The position numbers and the translations under genes are program-made. DNA of 64,000 bases from Atherix ibis (taxonomy: Eukaryota > Arthropoda > Insecta > Diptera > Athericidae), in NCBI GenBank assembly GCA_958298945.1, contig OY282610.1, forward strand, positions 28,346,167 to 28,410,166, in the 5' to 3' direction. Below the pieces are notes generated by a model. It was not told the origin of the DNA, made no database searches, and saw only the letters and a list, made by a program, of their open reading frames with translations. This document shows, piece by piece, positions 37,239 to 49,618 of this stretch (positions within the stretch are counted from its first letter, which is position 1; the number at the start of each line of letters is the position of its first letter).

Positions 37239-39338
37239 TGTTTTATTAGTAAAAAGTAGAAATCTTTATAACTGATACCCGGTCACATGAAATGTTATAC
37301 AATAACTAAACCCCACTAATCACCAAAAACAATATCGACTTATCATTAGCCCAATAAAAGACAGAAATCTTTTTTTACAAACGTTCATCCTATTGGATGC
37401 GTAAGAAACCTTTACTACTGTTTAGGCTGTATACTCTAAAGGCCTTATCACAAAAACCGTAGTTAAGGTCATAATAGCAGGTCAGAGAATTCGATCGAAA
37501 TCAGCAGTTTTGAGACCGTTAATCAAATAACATTCAAGTATTATGGCGCAATGGATAATACGACTATATATAAGATGAGACATAAAAACCTCCAAATGGA
37601 CTAAATTCAATTGTTGAAATAATTATATTCAAAACAACAAAGAAAAACTCTAAAAATAACAATGTTATGAAAATATCTTAAAAATCACCTTCTCCACAAA
37701 TTATATTTTCCGATTATTACTCTAGAAGAGCATCTTCCAAATAATATATACTCGTACAATCTGTTTTCATAATTAAATATTTTATGTTTTCTATGAACTT
37801 TGACACGGTTAAAAAGTTTATTCATTGTGAACATAATTCTTTTTAAGTTGGTGCAAAGGGGAAAATATGAATTATAATAAAATCATTTTTTTTATACAGA
37901 TAAAACAAATCAGAGGATCCAATTCGAAAGTATTTAATTACGAGTAAATTGAAAATTATTATTTTACCCAAAATATTCCATTTAAGCACTTGTCATATTC
38001 AATAAATTAAGATATGCTTTCTCAACTTTCAGATGCTCAGCCTTTTACAGATACATACACGTATAATAATTAATTGAAATAACTGAGAAAAGATCGTTTA
38101 TGCACAACTAAAATTAAATTCTTTATCCAGATAGAGAATCAAAAAAAAGAAGAAGAGAAATCGCTGTTATATGACTGTTATACCAATTCAATTAATTTAA
38201 ACTATTGTATTTATTATCAAATATTAGTAAATTAAAAAATTGTTTAAAAATGTGGAAAGTTTAAAAATAATATTTTTTATTGAAATTCATTTTTTTTTAT
38301 TATTTTCTATATTAATTATTTTATTTAATTTTAATCTTAGACATATCTACCATGTCAAAAATTCAAATTGAATAAAATAATTAATAATGAAAATTTATTT
38401 AATGCCAAAGTTCAAGTGCAATTTCGAATACAATCCACAAAAGAATTCCAATCTCAATATCGAACAGCATCCACAGAATTGTGCATGCGATCTTAATCGT
38501 AGCATTATTTAAGCTAAGCTCGTCATATAATTCGGCTTGTGACAAAAAGTAAAACTGTAAACTATCGGCTCAACAAATCATCATTATAATTAAAAATTTC
38601 GGTAAAAGTGATTATTAAATAAAATTTGTGTGTAATCTTAAAGATGTGTTCAAATAAAAAAGATTTTTTTCTTAAAGATGTGTTCAAATAAAAATCGTTA
38701 TTAATTGTCATTATTATTATTGCTATAAGTATTTATTAGGCGTAAGAATCTTACAATTATGAAAACATACTTTATATTCTGTTCTTTTATAAATATCCAT
38801 AAATGTGCTTAAATTTGATTGAATACATGCGTTTGGTCACATGAAAAACTATTGCAAATTTATTTGATCAAAGTCAAGGCGGTAAAACCTTTCAATTATA
38901 TAATAATGTCAAAATTTATTTTCAAAGAAAACTGAATAATTCATTGGTAAATTCTCAAAAAAAATTAAACTATTTATTTGGATTAAAAAGCAGTCATCAA
39001 TAATTTTTTTCATATAGAAACGTTTTCATGATGAAACGCTAAAAAAAATGTATATGGTATGATTTCCATTCAACTTTCAGAACACACAATGTAATTATTT
39101 TCCAGCACACTGAAATCATATAATCATTGGACAAAAATGAGAAAAGAAAAACCAAAGAATACGATTATATTCATTAAAATCATAGTTTGTTTTATTATTA
39201 ACGCAATTATAAATAAACTGTTGTTTTTATCAACCAAAAAAGAATAAAGTAAATTAATTGAAAAGTAAGTCTTTCATGACAAATTTTTAACATAATAATA
39301 ATGATTTTCATCCAATATTCCATTATTAATTCATAATT
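37239..39338. other. Intergenic stretch between UBXN7 and AMT
   Basis: AT-rich DNA that should hold the AMT promoter at its left end and the UBXN7 3' untranslated region at its right end. A short tandem repeat, CTTAAAGATGTGTTCAAATAA, occurs twice about 34 bases apart near 38637-38692. No gene or clear transposon was seen. Confidence 0.5.
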
Positions 39339-42098
39339 TTAATCATCCTTATGTAAATGCAATATTGCTGTTGGATGTAATTTAGCATCAATAAAATTCA
39401 TATTTTCATCGAGCGTTAAAATATCCTGCCGCGGAAATGCTGTTATTAGTTTGTAAGGAGTTTTAACAATTTCCGGATAATTTATTTTAATATACGTTTT
39501 AAGAGCACGAAGCTTCGACGTTGATGGCATTTCTATTATTATACGGTCACCATCGGGAAGTCTCAACTGTATTTTAGTCAACTCAACGGATTCATTGTTC
39601 TCTTCAGCTGATTGAGGCACTAAATCGACATTTTCTGTACTACTATCGACATAATCATCGATATCTTTTGAGTCTTCATCATATTTGGAGTAATCTGCAT
39701 CTTTAGAATCTTCATTATTTCGCAATTCATTGTCATGATAGGTTGTCTCCCGTAACGAATTTTGCATAGCAAGCATTAGTTGTTCTTCTTCAGATAGTTC
39801 AGTTGCAGCCAAATTCCGTTCATTTTCTCCCTTTATTGTTTTAGTATTGTTTGCTTCGCATGAGGTACTGGGCCCAGCAATATCACACCTTTTTGAGCTC
39901 GAACTGTTAGTATTCTACAATTTAAAAAAATCAATAATAAAATAATTATTCAATGATATACTTTTAAATTTGTTCTTTATATTAATCTTACATTTTCCAG
40001 CGCAGTTGAGTTTTCATTTATGAATTCAAGTAATTCTGAAAGTAAAGTTTCCGCTTTTTCTATATTGAATTTTATTTTTTCTTCACCAGTTCGCGGATCT
40101 ATTACGCAAATGTATGGTACATCATTAACATGGTAAAATGTCTTAAAACGGAATCCATCGTCATTGTCTACCGATACCTGTTCATGATAAACATAAAAAT
40201 TTTAAACAGTGCTGCAACTTTAGAAAATAGAGTAGAAGAATAGACTATAAGCTTATATGTATACGAATTTTGTTGAAGCCAAAAAAATCCCGTGCAGTTG
40301 CAATTAACTTAAAGTTTAATCTATAAACCCCGTTGTTTTAAATGTATATTAAACGCTTTTCAAATAAAAAAAATATTTCATATTACTTTAAAAAATTATT
40401 ACAATAAATTTCAAAACAAATATTTTGCAAGACTAAAACTTAGATTAAAGAATACGTGGGCAGACGTCAGATAGACGTCAGATAGAAAATTGCGTATGTG
40501 TATACGCAATTTTCTATCTGAATTATTACAAAAGCGGTGAGAAATCTTACTGCTGGCATACATTTTTCTAGATTTAGATAATTATCGGGCAGTGAAAGTT
40601 TAAGTGCGGTTTTATTAAATTTTAAATAGTTTACGAACAAGTAAACATTGATACATTTGCATAAATAGTTTTATTCTTCACGATAGTAAATAGGAAGTTT
40701 TTATTTGAAAATACTAAGTTTTTCGTGAAAGGTAATTTTGCAAGTGTGTGCGTTCTTACGAATGTAATATCAAATAATTTTTGACAGAATTTCCAATTTT
40801 TCTATAATCTAAGTTCTGATCTATAAAAAGTGTAATTATTATAAAAAGTGCAGTTAGACAAGTTATTACTTATATAAATAATTTAATGTGCTAAAATATT
40901 TCCAGAAAATAAGGAATTTGAAAGCTTAAAAACCAAAAAAATTCTTGTGCACCATTGAATGTAAACAGATGACTAGTTGTGATCATGATGACGGTTTAAT
41001 AACGGCCGCCTGATTAATTTCCGAATATTATTTTTAATTTCTGAATTTTTATAATTATGTCATTGATTAATTATATATTATATAATAGCTCAATGCTAAT
41101 ATACTATTACAGGTTAAATCTAAATCTGCTTCCGTTGGAAAATATGACAATGTTAGTTAATTTCTTATTATAAAAATAATTCAATGATAATATTTAATTT
41201 TTTTTATCTGTTTTTATAATTTAATCAGAAAAGTAAGTATTGTAGTATTTGTTTTTTCTTTCGAAATGTAAACTTTTATATGCAAATAAATGAAATCACG
41301 GCAAATAAAATTCGAAAAAAATATGAACAGACCTGCCATAGCACAAAATGTTTTTCCACCAATTTTCTTAATTCAGTATGTGTCCAAATATCACGATTGA
41401 CGACTTGCGATTTAAATTGCGCATTGTCCTGCAAGTTGACAATGAGCCATTTATTTTGTGAAGCAGCGTAGTCTCGGGCTGTTTGAAAATTACCCCAGAA
41501 AAGGAGGTCAACAGGTGGACGGAATAAATCTTCGAGTCGTGACGCTTTCTTTTGCGTCCTGCTGCCATGACTAGATGATGAACTACACCCTAAAATTTGT
41601 TGATCACCTTCAAGAAGACGACGTAGCTTCTCCTCTTGAATTTCAGCCTCGCGTTGAAAATTCCTCAATGGACATACACCGAACGCTGCATTAGCACGTC
41701 TCTTACGAAATCGAAAATTATCATCGCCTGGTGTGATTAGCTGTTCCCGTTTCGGGGGTATTGGTGCTCGAACTTCCGCGTCCAATTCTGGCATTGATGG
41801 ACTATCTTTTACGAGATCCTTTTCCCAGCCATCACAATTCGACGCTGATGTCAAATTGCCTTCATTTTCCAAATGATAATTAATAGCTCGTTCCAAATTG
41901 CAATCGTTAAGCGCAAATATATATTCTGCATCCGACCTACAAACACCTGAATCGTTTCGTTTCTCATTAGTACAATATGTATTTAAGAACAAGCATTCGT
42001 ATTATTGCAATTATATATCTCTACGATCCCACCGATTTAAATACACTCTTACCCGACACTTCCATTAGTTTTGTTATATTTTCTTCATAATCGGCCAT
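39339..42098 (-). CDS. UBXN7: UBX-domain p97/VCP adaptor of the UBXN7 type
   Basis: UBXN7-family proteins link ubiquitinated substrates and cullin ligases to the p97/VCP unfoldase. The minus-strand exons are 42098-42053, 41946-41333, 40177-39992 and 39914-39339, giving 473 aa with consistent phases. A UBA domain spans about 5-45, split by intron 1 after MEVSG. The family-typical EVRAPIPPKRE linker lies near 73-83. The UAS thioredoxin-like domain spans about 151-280 (LEDLFRPPVDLL, QNKWLIVNLQDN, VNRDIW, HFVLWQVSVDNDDG across junction 2/3, YICVIDPRTGE). A ubiquitin-interacting motif, EEEQLMLAMQNSLRE, lies near 324-338 and the UBX domain near 392-470 (IQLRLPDGDRI, LITAFPRQDIL). The donor after exon 2 (GTCTGT) is weak but gives the correct protein. 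The 1.16 kb intron 3 contains a perfect hairpin. Confidence 0.93.
40478..40521. repeat. Perfect 20-bp inverted repeat (hairpin) in a UBXN7 intron
   Basis: Arms 40478-40497 and 40502-40521 are exact reverse complements, with AGATAGAAAATTGCG in the first arm and a four-base GTGT loop. The left arm is preceded by a near repeat of ACGTCAGATAG. Confidence 0.9.
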
Positions 42099-42899
42099 CG
42101 CCCACTAATATATATTTAATATAATTTATTAAAGTGTAAGAATTTTTTGTTTATTATTATTGTGAAAATCGTACTCATTTAGTTTTTTTTTTTTTAATTT
42201 TTAATTACGATATAAATAATGCGTGATAATACGCCAAAACTAAATCATCTAATATCAGATTACGTGATTATTAATTATATTAAATTAGAATTCTATCCCT
42301 AATTACGGGATATTTTTAATAATTCCCTTAAAGAAAAGAAGCCAGGACAGAGAATCATCTGCCAAAACAGTGCAAACTAATCATTAAAAAAAAATACTCT
42401 GAGTGTTACCATGTTTAAATTATTATTCGGTATTTTTGCCAAATATGTATGGTTATAATATGCAATAATGGTATTTTTTACTACTAGTCTAATTATACGA
42501 AAAGAAAAAAAAATTATCTCTACAATATCCTAACATACAATTCTAATGAAAGGGACAAGCGAAACGACGCTAAAAACATATCGAAATTGGCGAGTGGCAT
42601 TTATAAAGCTGTTAACAGTACCACGTATAGATGACACTACCTGAGTTTCTGGTATTGCTGTCAACACGTACACCATAAGATTATAGCAACTTCTTAAGTT
42701 CCTTTTCACATTGGCGCGCTATAAAAATGTCTAAAATATTTCAATAAAATAACATTTTTTTATTTTAAAGAACTTTTATTTTATATTTGAATTGAAAAAA
42801 CATGATAAGATACAAAAATCAATTCGTCTGCCAACATACTGAGTTGAACTCAACTACTCAACTAATTATTCAAAATTTATTACTATCAAGTATTAAAAA
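42099..42899. other. Region upstream of UBXN7
   Basis: It should contain the UBXN7 promoter and 5' untranslated sequence. A tract at 42540-42730 has more balanced composition, but no identifiable core promoter element was found. Confidence 0.4.
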
Positions 42900-43516
42900 C
42901 TCGCGGACCGAGGAAAATTGCTACAAAGAGCAAAAATCTGCGTTTTGTGATTAAAAACACAGCTATTCCAGTCTCAAATCAACTAAAATATTTAGGCATC
43001 AACTTTAACTCAATGTTCAAATTTAACCCACATGTTGGGTTAACTCTGAAAAAAGCCAAAAGGGCTATTTATACTCGTACCTTTCTATTCCTATTTAGGC
43101 GTTGGAAGGAGCTTAGTATAAATACAAAGTTACTATTCTATAAACAACTTATTCGGCCAATTATTGGCTATGCATTTCCGATCTATTTTAGTTTCTCGAA
43201 AACGTATGCCAATAAAGTCCATGTATTCGAAAGGTCAATCATTAGGAAATGCCTTTCAAAATATCGTAAAATAGTATATCAGAAAAGTAATCTTACTCCT
43301 TTTATTTCATACATGGTTGGTCTAACCAAAAACTTTCTCCAGCATTTAATAGACCATACCAATCCACTCATTCAAGAATCAATAGAAAGGATTAAATCCC
43401 AAGCCACCCAACACAGATACTTACACAATGATTACCTCTATGCCTCACCAGTCATTAGCCGTATTCCAATGCACAAATTTTGCTACTCACAAGTACTTGG
43501 GAGTAGATGCCCATAG
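42900..43516 (+). mobile_element. 5'-truncated non-LTR retrotransposon, C-terminal reverse transcriptase end
   Basis: An open frame of about 200 codons without internal stops (the first clear ATG is at 42947, but the similarity begins earlier, near 42900). It reads IPVSNQLKYLGINFNS, then KKAKRAIYTRTFLFLFRRW, LFYKQLIRPIIGYAFPI and FERSIIRKCLSKYRK. This is the thumb and connection part that follows the reverse transcriptase core in Jockey-type LINEs. The catalytic core is missing. The frame stays open to a stop at 43516, so this copy is fairly young. The sequence after it, with a 30-bp tandem repeat at about 43573-43632 and an AATAAA near 44190, may be its 3' untranslated region. Confidence 0.75.
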
Positions 43517-44345
43517 GAACGCAAAATTTACTGACTGAAGTAAAATATAACCTCAAAATAGTCAACAACAATACTGAGTTTACTCACACATAAACATTAA
43601 AAACTGAGTTTATTCACACATAAACAATACTGACTAAAATATGACTCTTCAACATAACCAACGAACCCGCTAAGCAATATATTTCCAGTTCGGGAACTAA
43701 AATACCCTACTGTAAATTGTATGGCGTAACTACACATGCGAACCACTCATTTGTTCGAGGTGGTGTATATGATGACAGCTAGAACTACTCGTGAGTAGCA
43801 AAATTGGTCCATTGGAATACGGCTATTATATCTGATTTTGCTAAAGATAGTGATATTATGAACGTTCAGTTTTATAATTGCTTGACTCCCCATTTCCATC
43901 GTGGTTAGCGCAGGCAACACAAAATTCCCAAACTCCTAATTCACTCTCCCTGAATATTCCGTACCCTAATTTTTTTTAAGTCTAGAATTAAGGTTAGTTT
44001 GTAAGCAATTAAATATATAGAATATAGTGTTTGAGCAAGCACATATAATTTTTAAGCCATATTTGTAAGCAATTCATGTACTTAGTCATTAAAAACTAAT
44101 TTACTATATAAGCAAAGGATGTACAGAGCATGTGTCAGCTCTACGTTTTAAATACCATGTAAATATGTACAAGTAATATGGAAATAATAAATGCTCTACT
44201 TAAATGAAAAAATTGAAATACATATGAATTGATTATTTTTATTAATCATTTTAAATAAATTCGATGGATAATCATAATGTCTTTGATTTGATGGATTAGT
44301 CTGATGGTTGGTAAACTTAAAAGGCAGTTCAACCTTTCTTCTAGT
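43517..44345 (+). other. Probable 3' untranslated region of the LINE fragment, then unassigned DNA
   Basis: Contains the direct repeat ACTGAGTTTA/TTCACACATAAAC (units at about 43573 and 43603) and, near 44185-44200, GGAAATAATAAATGCTCTAC followed by an A-rich stretch that could mark a LINE 3' end. No gene. Confidence 0.4.
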
Positions 44346-44369
44346 ACCTGTAAAATTTTAATTGTTCCT

Positions 44370-45146
44370 ATCTAAACTCTATGTCTCAGATCGTATGCTG
44401 TGGGGAATGTCATGGGTCGAGTTCTTGTTGTGTTTTGAAAGGTGTGTCTCACGGTTCCAGAATGCGTCCACTCCTGTTTTCTGTTTTTATCAACGATCTG
44501 TACACGTGCGTCCAATTTTCCTTGTTGCCCCTGTTCGCGGATGATGTCCAACTTTTGCAGACACTTCCGGTATTTAATCATTCACAATGTATCTCCAAGG
44601 GATTGTAAATTGAACCAGTCAATTCTCTTTAATTCACCGTTAGGAGCTGACATCTCAATCTGTCCCGTTGTGCTAAATGGTGTTGTAATCCCTTACTTTG
44701 CCCACAGGTAAAAAGTCTTGGTCCGAACAAATTGTGTTGGTATCCCTATATTAGTGATGTAATGCGGAAAGATATAATTATCATGTATCAACTCCATAGC
44801 CTTAATTGATATCTGCTTGTGTATGCCTATCGTCAATTATGGCCTAGAAATTTTCTCTCGCTGCTCCAATGCCTTGATTCTGCTATTACAAAGACGCTTT
44901 AACTTTGGAGTTCGATCATGTATCGGAGTGTATTTTTGGGATTATTGGCGTTCCTTTTATATCGTATATTAAACTACGACTGCTGCTATTTTTTTACAAC
45001 ATTATCATTAATCAAAATTTAATGACTTTATTCCCGTGGATCTCAAACGATTTGATGTTTCTCTGTCCCTGTACAAGAGCAAATTACTTTAACTGCTCAA
45101 CACATAGTTGGGATATTTGGTTGTTTTTTCAATCTGTTGCTTTTTT
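44370..45146 (+). mobile_element. Non-LTR retrotransposon relic with the reverse transcriptase FADD box
   Basis: The frame at 44381-44608 reads GVSHGSRMRPLLFSVFINDL, the GVPQGSxLGPLLF block of LINE reverse transcriptases, and then LPLFADDVQLLQ, the FADD form of the catalytic YADD box. In the next frame LNQSILFNSPL and VVLNGVVIPY follow, as in relatives. After 44711 the frames are broken. The copia element begins at 45147, at or near the right edge, so copia may have inserted into this relic; I did not find a clear continuation beyond 46538. Confidence 0.7.
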
Positions 45147-45311
45147 TGTATTTAAATGAAAGAAACTCAACAATTTAAAGTAAATTAATATATTTAAAGA
45201 TTAAGACGACATTAATACAAGTAAGATGACGTGGCCCTTTTTTTACTATAACATGTTATAAAAGTAGAGCAGTGTTACCAGGAAAAGTGTCGACTGTCAG
45301 TATTGCCAACA
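45147..45311 (-). repeat. Copia 3' LTR
   Basis: 165 bp, matching 46381-46538 except for a few substitutions and about seven extra bases around GTGGCCC. On the minus strand it starts TG and ends CA. Confidence 0.85.
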
Positions 45312-46102
45312 GTCTCCCTCAGTTGACATTTCCTGTATCCAGACCCAGAGCCCTTATTAAGGGTTGTGGCGAGGTCCAGCAAGTCCCTTTGTTAGTATAA
45401 CAGCCTCCATCTTATTTGTCGGTATATGTAATACATTGATCTCTCCCTCCTGCACTTTTCACGGATAAAGTGCTCTTTTATATTGATACACATATGTTTG
45501 GAGCGAGAGCTGACAATTGGGTTCCTCGCTAGATTTTGAGCTGATGTGGTGTCGTTATATATTGTAATACTACCTTGTGATACACCCATATCTGATAAAA
45601 GCTGCTTAAGATGCATTGCCTCCTTAGCTGCATCAGTTAGAGTCATGTTTAAAGATTAAGACGACATTAATACAAGTAAGATGACGTGGCCCTTTTTTTA
45701 CTATAACATGTTATAAAAGTAGAGCAGTGTTACCAGGAAAAGTGTCGACTGTCAGTATTGCCAACAGTCTCCCTCAGTTGACATTTCCTGTATCCAGACC
45801 CAGAGCCCTTATTAAGGGTTGTGGCGAGGTCCAGCAAGTCCCTTTGTTAGTATAACAGCCTCCATCTTATTTGTCGGTATATGTAATACATTGATCTCTC
45901 CCTCCTGCACTTTTCACGGATAAAGTGCTCTTTTATATTGATACACATATGTTTGGAGCGAGAGCTGACAATTGGGTTCCTCGCTAGATTTTGAGCTGAT
46001 GTGGTGTCGTTATATATTGTAATACTACCTTGTGATACACCCATATCTGATAAAAGCTGCTTAAGATGCATTGCCTCCTTAGCTGCATCAGTTAGAGTCA
46101 TG
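45193..46102 (-). repeat. 455-bp tandem duplication inside the copia element
   Basis: Blocks 45193-45647 and 45648-46102 look identical by eye. Each carries most of an LTR plus the RNase H end, and their translations agree over 84 codons. The second block therefore contains a partial third LTR (45648-45766). Confidence 0.9.
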
Positions 46103-46380
46103 TACTCTGCTTCCTGAGTTGATATGGCAACAGTTCGTTGTTTACGTGATTCCCAGCAAATTACAGCTCCAACCATTTTGAAACAATAGCCGGTGTTTTA
46201 TTAAAGTATGAATTTTTATTAAATTTTGAACCATGTCCATAAAATGCATCCTCTTGGCCTAGAAAATTTTCGTAGTTTTCCTTTTTTAAAGATTCAATAC
46301 GAAAATTATTCTGAGCCATTTTTTCGAATAATTTATGAGCTACACAGTATATTAGTTATAATCCTGGGCCCATAACCTTT

Positions 46381-46538
46381 TGTATTTAAATGAAAGAAAC
46401 TCAACAATTTAAAGTAAATTAATATATTTAAAGATTAAGACGACATTAATACAAGTAAGATGGCGTTTTTTACTATAACATGTTATAAAAGTAGAGCAGT
46501 GTTACCATGAAAAGTGTCGACTGTCAGTATTGCCAACA
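46381..46538 (-). repeat. Copia 5' LTR
   Basis: 158 bp, the partner of 45147-45311. It is followed inward (minus strand) by the primer-binding site. Confidence 0.85.
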
Positions 46539-46561
46539 CTTTTATTTGCGTTTTTTGGGTC

Positions 46562-46635
46562 CTAATTAACTATGTGGAGTGCTTGCTAATAAATTTAAAA
46601 GAATTTATTAGCAAGCACTCCACATTGTTAATTAG
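46562..46635. repeat. 34-bp-arm inverted repeat (hairpin)
   Basis: Arms 46562-46595 and 46602-46635 are reverse complements with a single mismatch (46571/46626), separated by six bases. The core phrase is TGGAGTGCTTGCTAATAAAT. It begins 24 bases beyond the copia LTR. Confidence 0.9.
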
Positions 46636-49618
46636 TTTTCTAAATTAAAAACAAATTAAAAATAAACAAAAAATTTCTCACTAACTTGTTATCAGTAAAT
46701 ATATAAAAGAACAGTACGACATATTTTATATTTTATTAATTATATTCCGTTGTTTTATTTTCCGTCTCTTTTATTTTGATAATTATTTGAATTTAATTAC
46801 AGAAGAGTAAGATATTCAAATTAGTTTTTACATTTAAATTTGGATAGAAACTTTAACAATTTCGTTTTATTTTATTGCTATAAAATATGTGCATATTTGA
46901 AATTTTTCTAGAAAAGAATAATTTGTGCACTTACCGCTATAGCTACAGTTGATACTCACCGACGCATAAAAAATTGCTATAATCTCATTCATCTATTAAA
47001 TTTTTACAGAAAAAGGAATTCAGTAATATGCCGATTATAGGTTAGCTGTGAACAACCATGATCTTTCTCCACGCCTGTGTAGAAAAAGGAATTATTTGTG
47101 TCTTTAAATTTTTATAGTGTATAAATAATATACCCAAACAGAATTCCAAATCTTGCTCGACGATTCTACAATGGAAAATATAAGCAACAAATATTTAAAA
47201 AAAAACTCATTATTTTTTTTATTTGCAATTAATGTATGTATGTATGTATACTCATATATTTTTAATATACGCATATATATATTATCTCGTATGCATTTTT
47301 ATTTAATATACATTTTTTCAGTCCCCTTAATTAGTAATGAATAATTAACCATAATAACAATATTCTTTACATCCATGCTCAATCTATTGTTATTATTAAA
47401 ATTATTTATTTATTGATTATTTTCTGCTATTTTTATTTTGCTTTATACATAAATTTCTACTCATCGTGTTCAAAAAAAAATCATTTTACTTTTACAAACT
47501 ACACATAAAAATGTCTTTATTCTTATTTATACATCCAATAATAATATTTTACAATTAAATGGAAACAAGATATGATGGTTTTTACCAAAGAAATGTACAT
47601 TTAATTATTTTATCATTAATTAATATTTATTTAAATTTTAATTTTCATTGTTTTCTTCATGTTTGATAATAAAGAATTTTTTAATTTTCTTTAGTGGGTT
47701 TTTATTCTTTAAACTGAAAAGAATTAAATTCGTAATCGTTTAAGAAATATACATAAATTCGTTAGTTTTAATAATAGTAATAATAAATAACAAGAGTTAT
47801 AATAAGAATACATGTAAAAACATATGTTTAAAAACAATTTTAAAAAATTTAAATAGAGCAAATATTTAATAATATAAAATATAAATTTATTTTGGAAAAA
47901 AATTTTGGTTTATGAATTTTATTTAAAATTCTAATACTCTTTAAATACTCCACAGACGAGGCATTTTCGCAAAAATAATTATTTTTTCTCAAACACACAT
48001 ACATATACTTTTTGTTATAATAGTAAATTTTTAAACATTTTTTTTGTTCCTTATTTTTGGCATAACAATTTTTCTTGCCTAACTTCTTATTTAATTAATT
48101 TATTTATATTTATATCATTTTTGTTGTTGTTCTAATTATTATTAATATAAATTAACATGTATTTTTTTTGTATTATTTATTATTATTATCTTAAATTTTT
48201 TGTTAATATTCAATTTTGTTTTATAAAATTCCACAGCACATTATTTTGGTTAAAATTTAGAAAAAATTAATTTAAACTTATGTAAATCGTGACCAACAAA
48301 ATAGTTATTATCTACGAAAAAATATATATACTTTTTTTATATTTTTATTCCATGGTTAATTTATATATTTTTAATTTTTTTTTCAGCGTTTCCATTAATT
48401 TTTATTTAAATATAGAATTTTGGTATAAAATAGTCTTCTTATATATTTTTTAATTTTTATTATTTATCTCATTTCTTTCTATCTTTTTTTTGTTATCTTT
48501 TCATATCATTCTATAGGTTTTATTTATTTTACAAGAACATATTGTTATTGTAACTTTTGGTATATTTGATTTTTTTAAATTGTTGTAATTATAACAATTC
48601 AGTTATTTAATTGTTATTCATTAAAATGAATATAAAATCGAAAAATTTGTATTGGAAGTGATCACTGGAATTATTTTTGATGACATTTTCCTTATTTTTT
48701 ATTTTATTTTTATTTTTACCTTTAGCTAATACTTATCCCAAAAATATATGTTTTAAAAAGGGACTCTTATAAAATAGCCGCTACAACCTGAATATCAACA
48801 GGAGATAATGTTTGTAACATATTTCTACTATTTATTTTCTTTAATGGATTTCTTGTTATATTAATATATAAATGTTTTTCTGTTATGTATTGATTATCAC
48901 TATACAAACTCTATACATATGTGATAAAATTAAATATAAAACGAAGATCGTGTTAGTTTTTTATGAACCAATTATTCAATTTTCATATAAAATTATTTTA
49001 ATATTAGGTTTTATTAGAAAAAAATACTAGAAAAAAATATTTGATTTATTTATTTCATAAACTATTTTTTATTATATTTAAAAGTTCTTTTTAGAAATAG
49101 TCGTTTATATATGAAAACAAAGTAATATCAATATATTTTTTTTAAAAAAAAAGTTACTATCATAAATGTACAATAAAAACATGAACAATAAAATGAGGAA
49201 TATTTTTATAATGAAATCATAAATGTACAATAAAACCATTAACAATAAAATGAAGAATATTTTTATAATGAAATTTTTTTTTTATATATTCAACCTATCT
49301 TATAGTCATTTATCAAAGCTACTCAGTCGATTTTAGTTTGCCATTTTTATAACGACAATTATAATATCTGTTATTTATTTTCATTATTTTCATGAATACA
49401 TTATTTTTCTTGTTATAGAAATTTCAAATTCAAAATTAAATGTGGTTTTATGTTATCAATAGTAGTTATGTTTTGTTTGGTATGAAACTATTCGCAATTT
49501 TTGGAGAACAAAAACTTAATTAAAATCAGTAGAAACATGAAATAAAGAATAGAAAAAAAGTAACAAGAAATAATGAAACACTTAAAAATAAATAAAAATA
49601 ATATTTCCTTTAATTATA
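46636..49618. other. AT-rich stretch downstream of TEX2
   Basis: Three kilobases of very AT-rich DNA without a recognisable gene or transposon. The TEX2 3' untranslated region should occupy the right end; an AATAAA on the minus strand lies near 49376. Confidence 0.5.
49159..49272. repeat. 57-bp tandem duplication
   Basis: Two units, 49159-49215 and 49216-49272, both containing ATCATAAATGTACAATAAAA, with only a few differences. Confidence 0.85.

Larger units (their letters stand above)
45147..46538 (-). mobile_element. Internally deleted copia-type LTR retrotransposon
   Basis: Minus-strand element. The 5' LTR is 46538-46381 and the 3' LTR 45311-45147; both begin TGTTGGCAATACTGACAG and end in TACA. 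Just inside the 5' LTR is GGTTATGGGCCCAG, the primer-binding site type of copia elements. An ATG at 46319 opens a Gag-like start (MAQNNFRIESLKKENYENF) that runs within about 40 codons into a different frame encoding the Ty1/copia RNase H (YCFKMVGAVICWESRKQ, STQEAEYMTLTDAAKEA, then a degenerate KHMCINIKEHFIREK). Protease, integrase and most of the reverse transcriptase are gone. Purine-rich GAGGGAGAC precedes the 3' LTR. The body contains a 455-bp tandem duplication. Confidence 0.85.
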
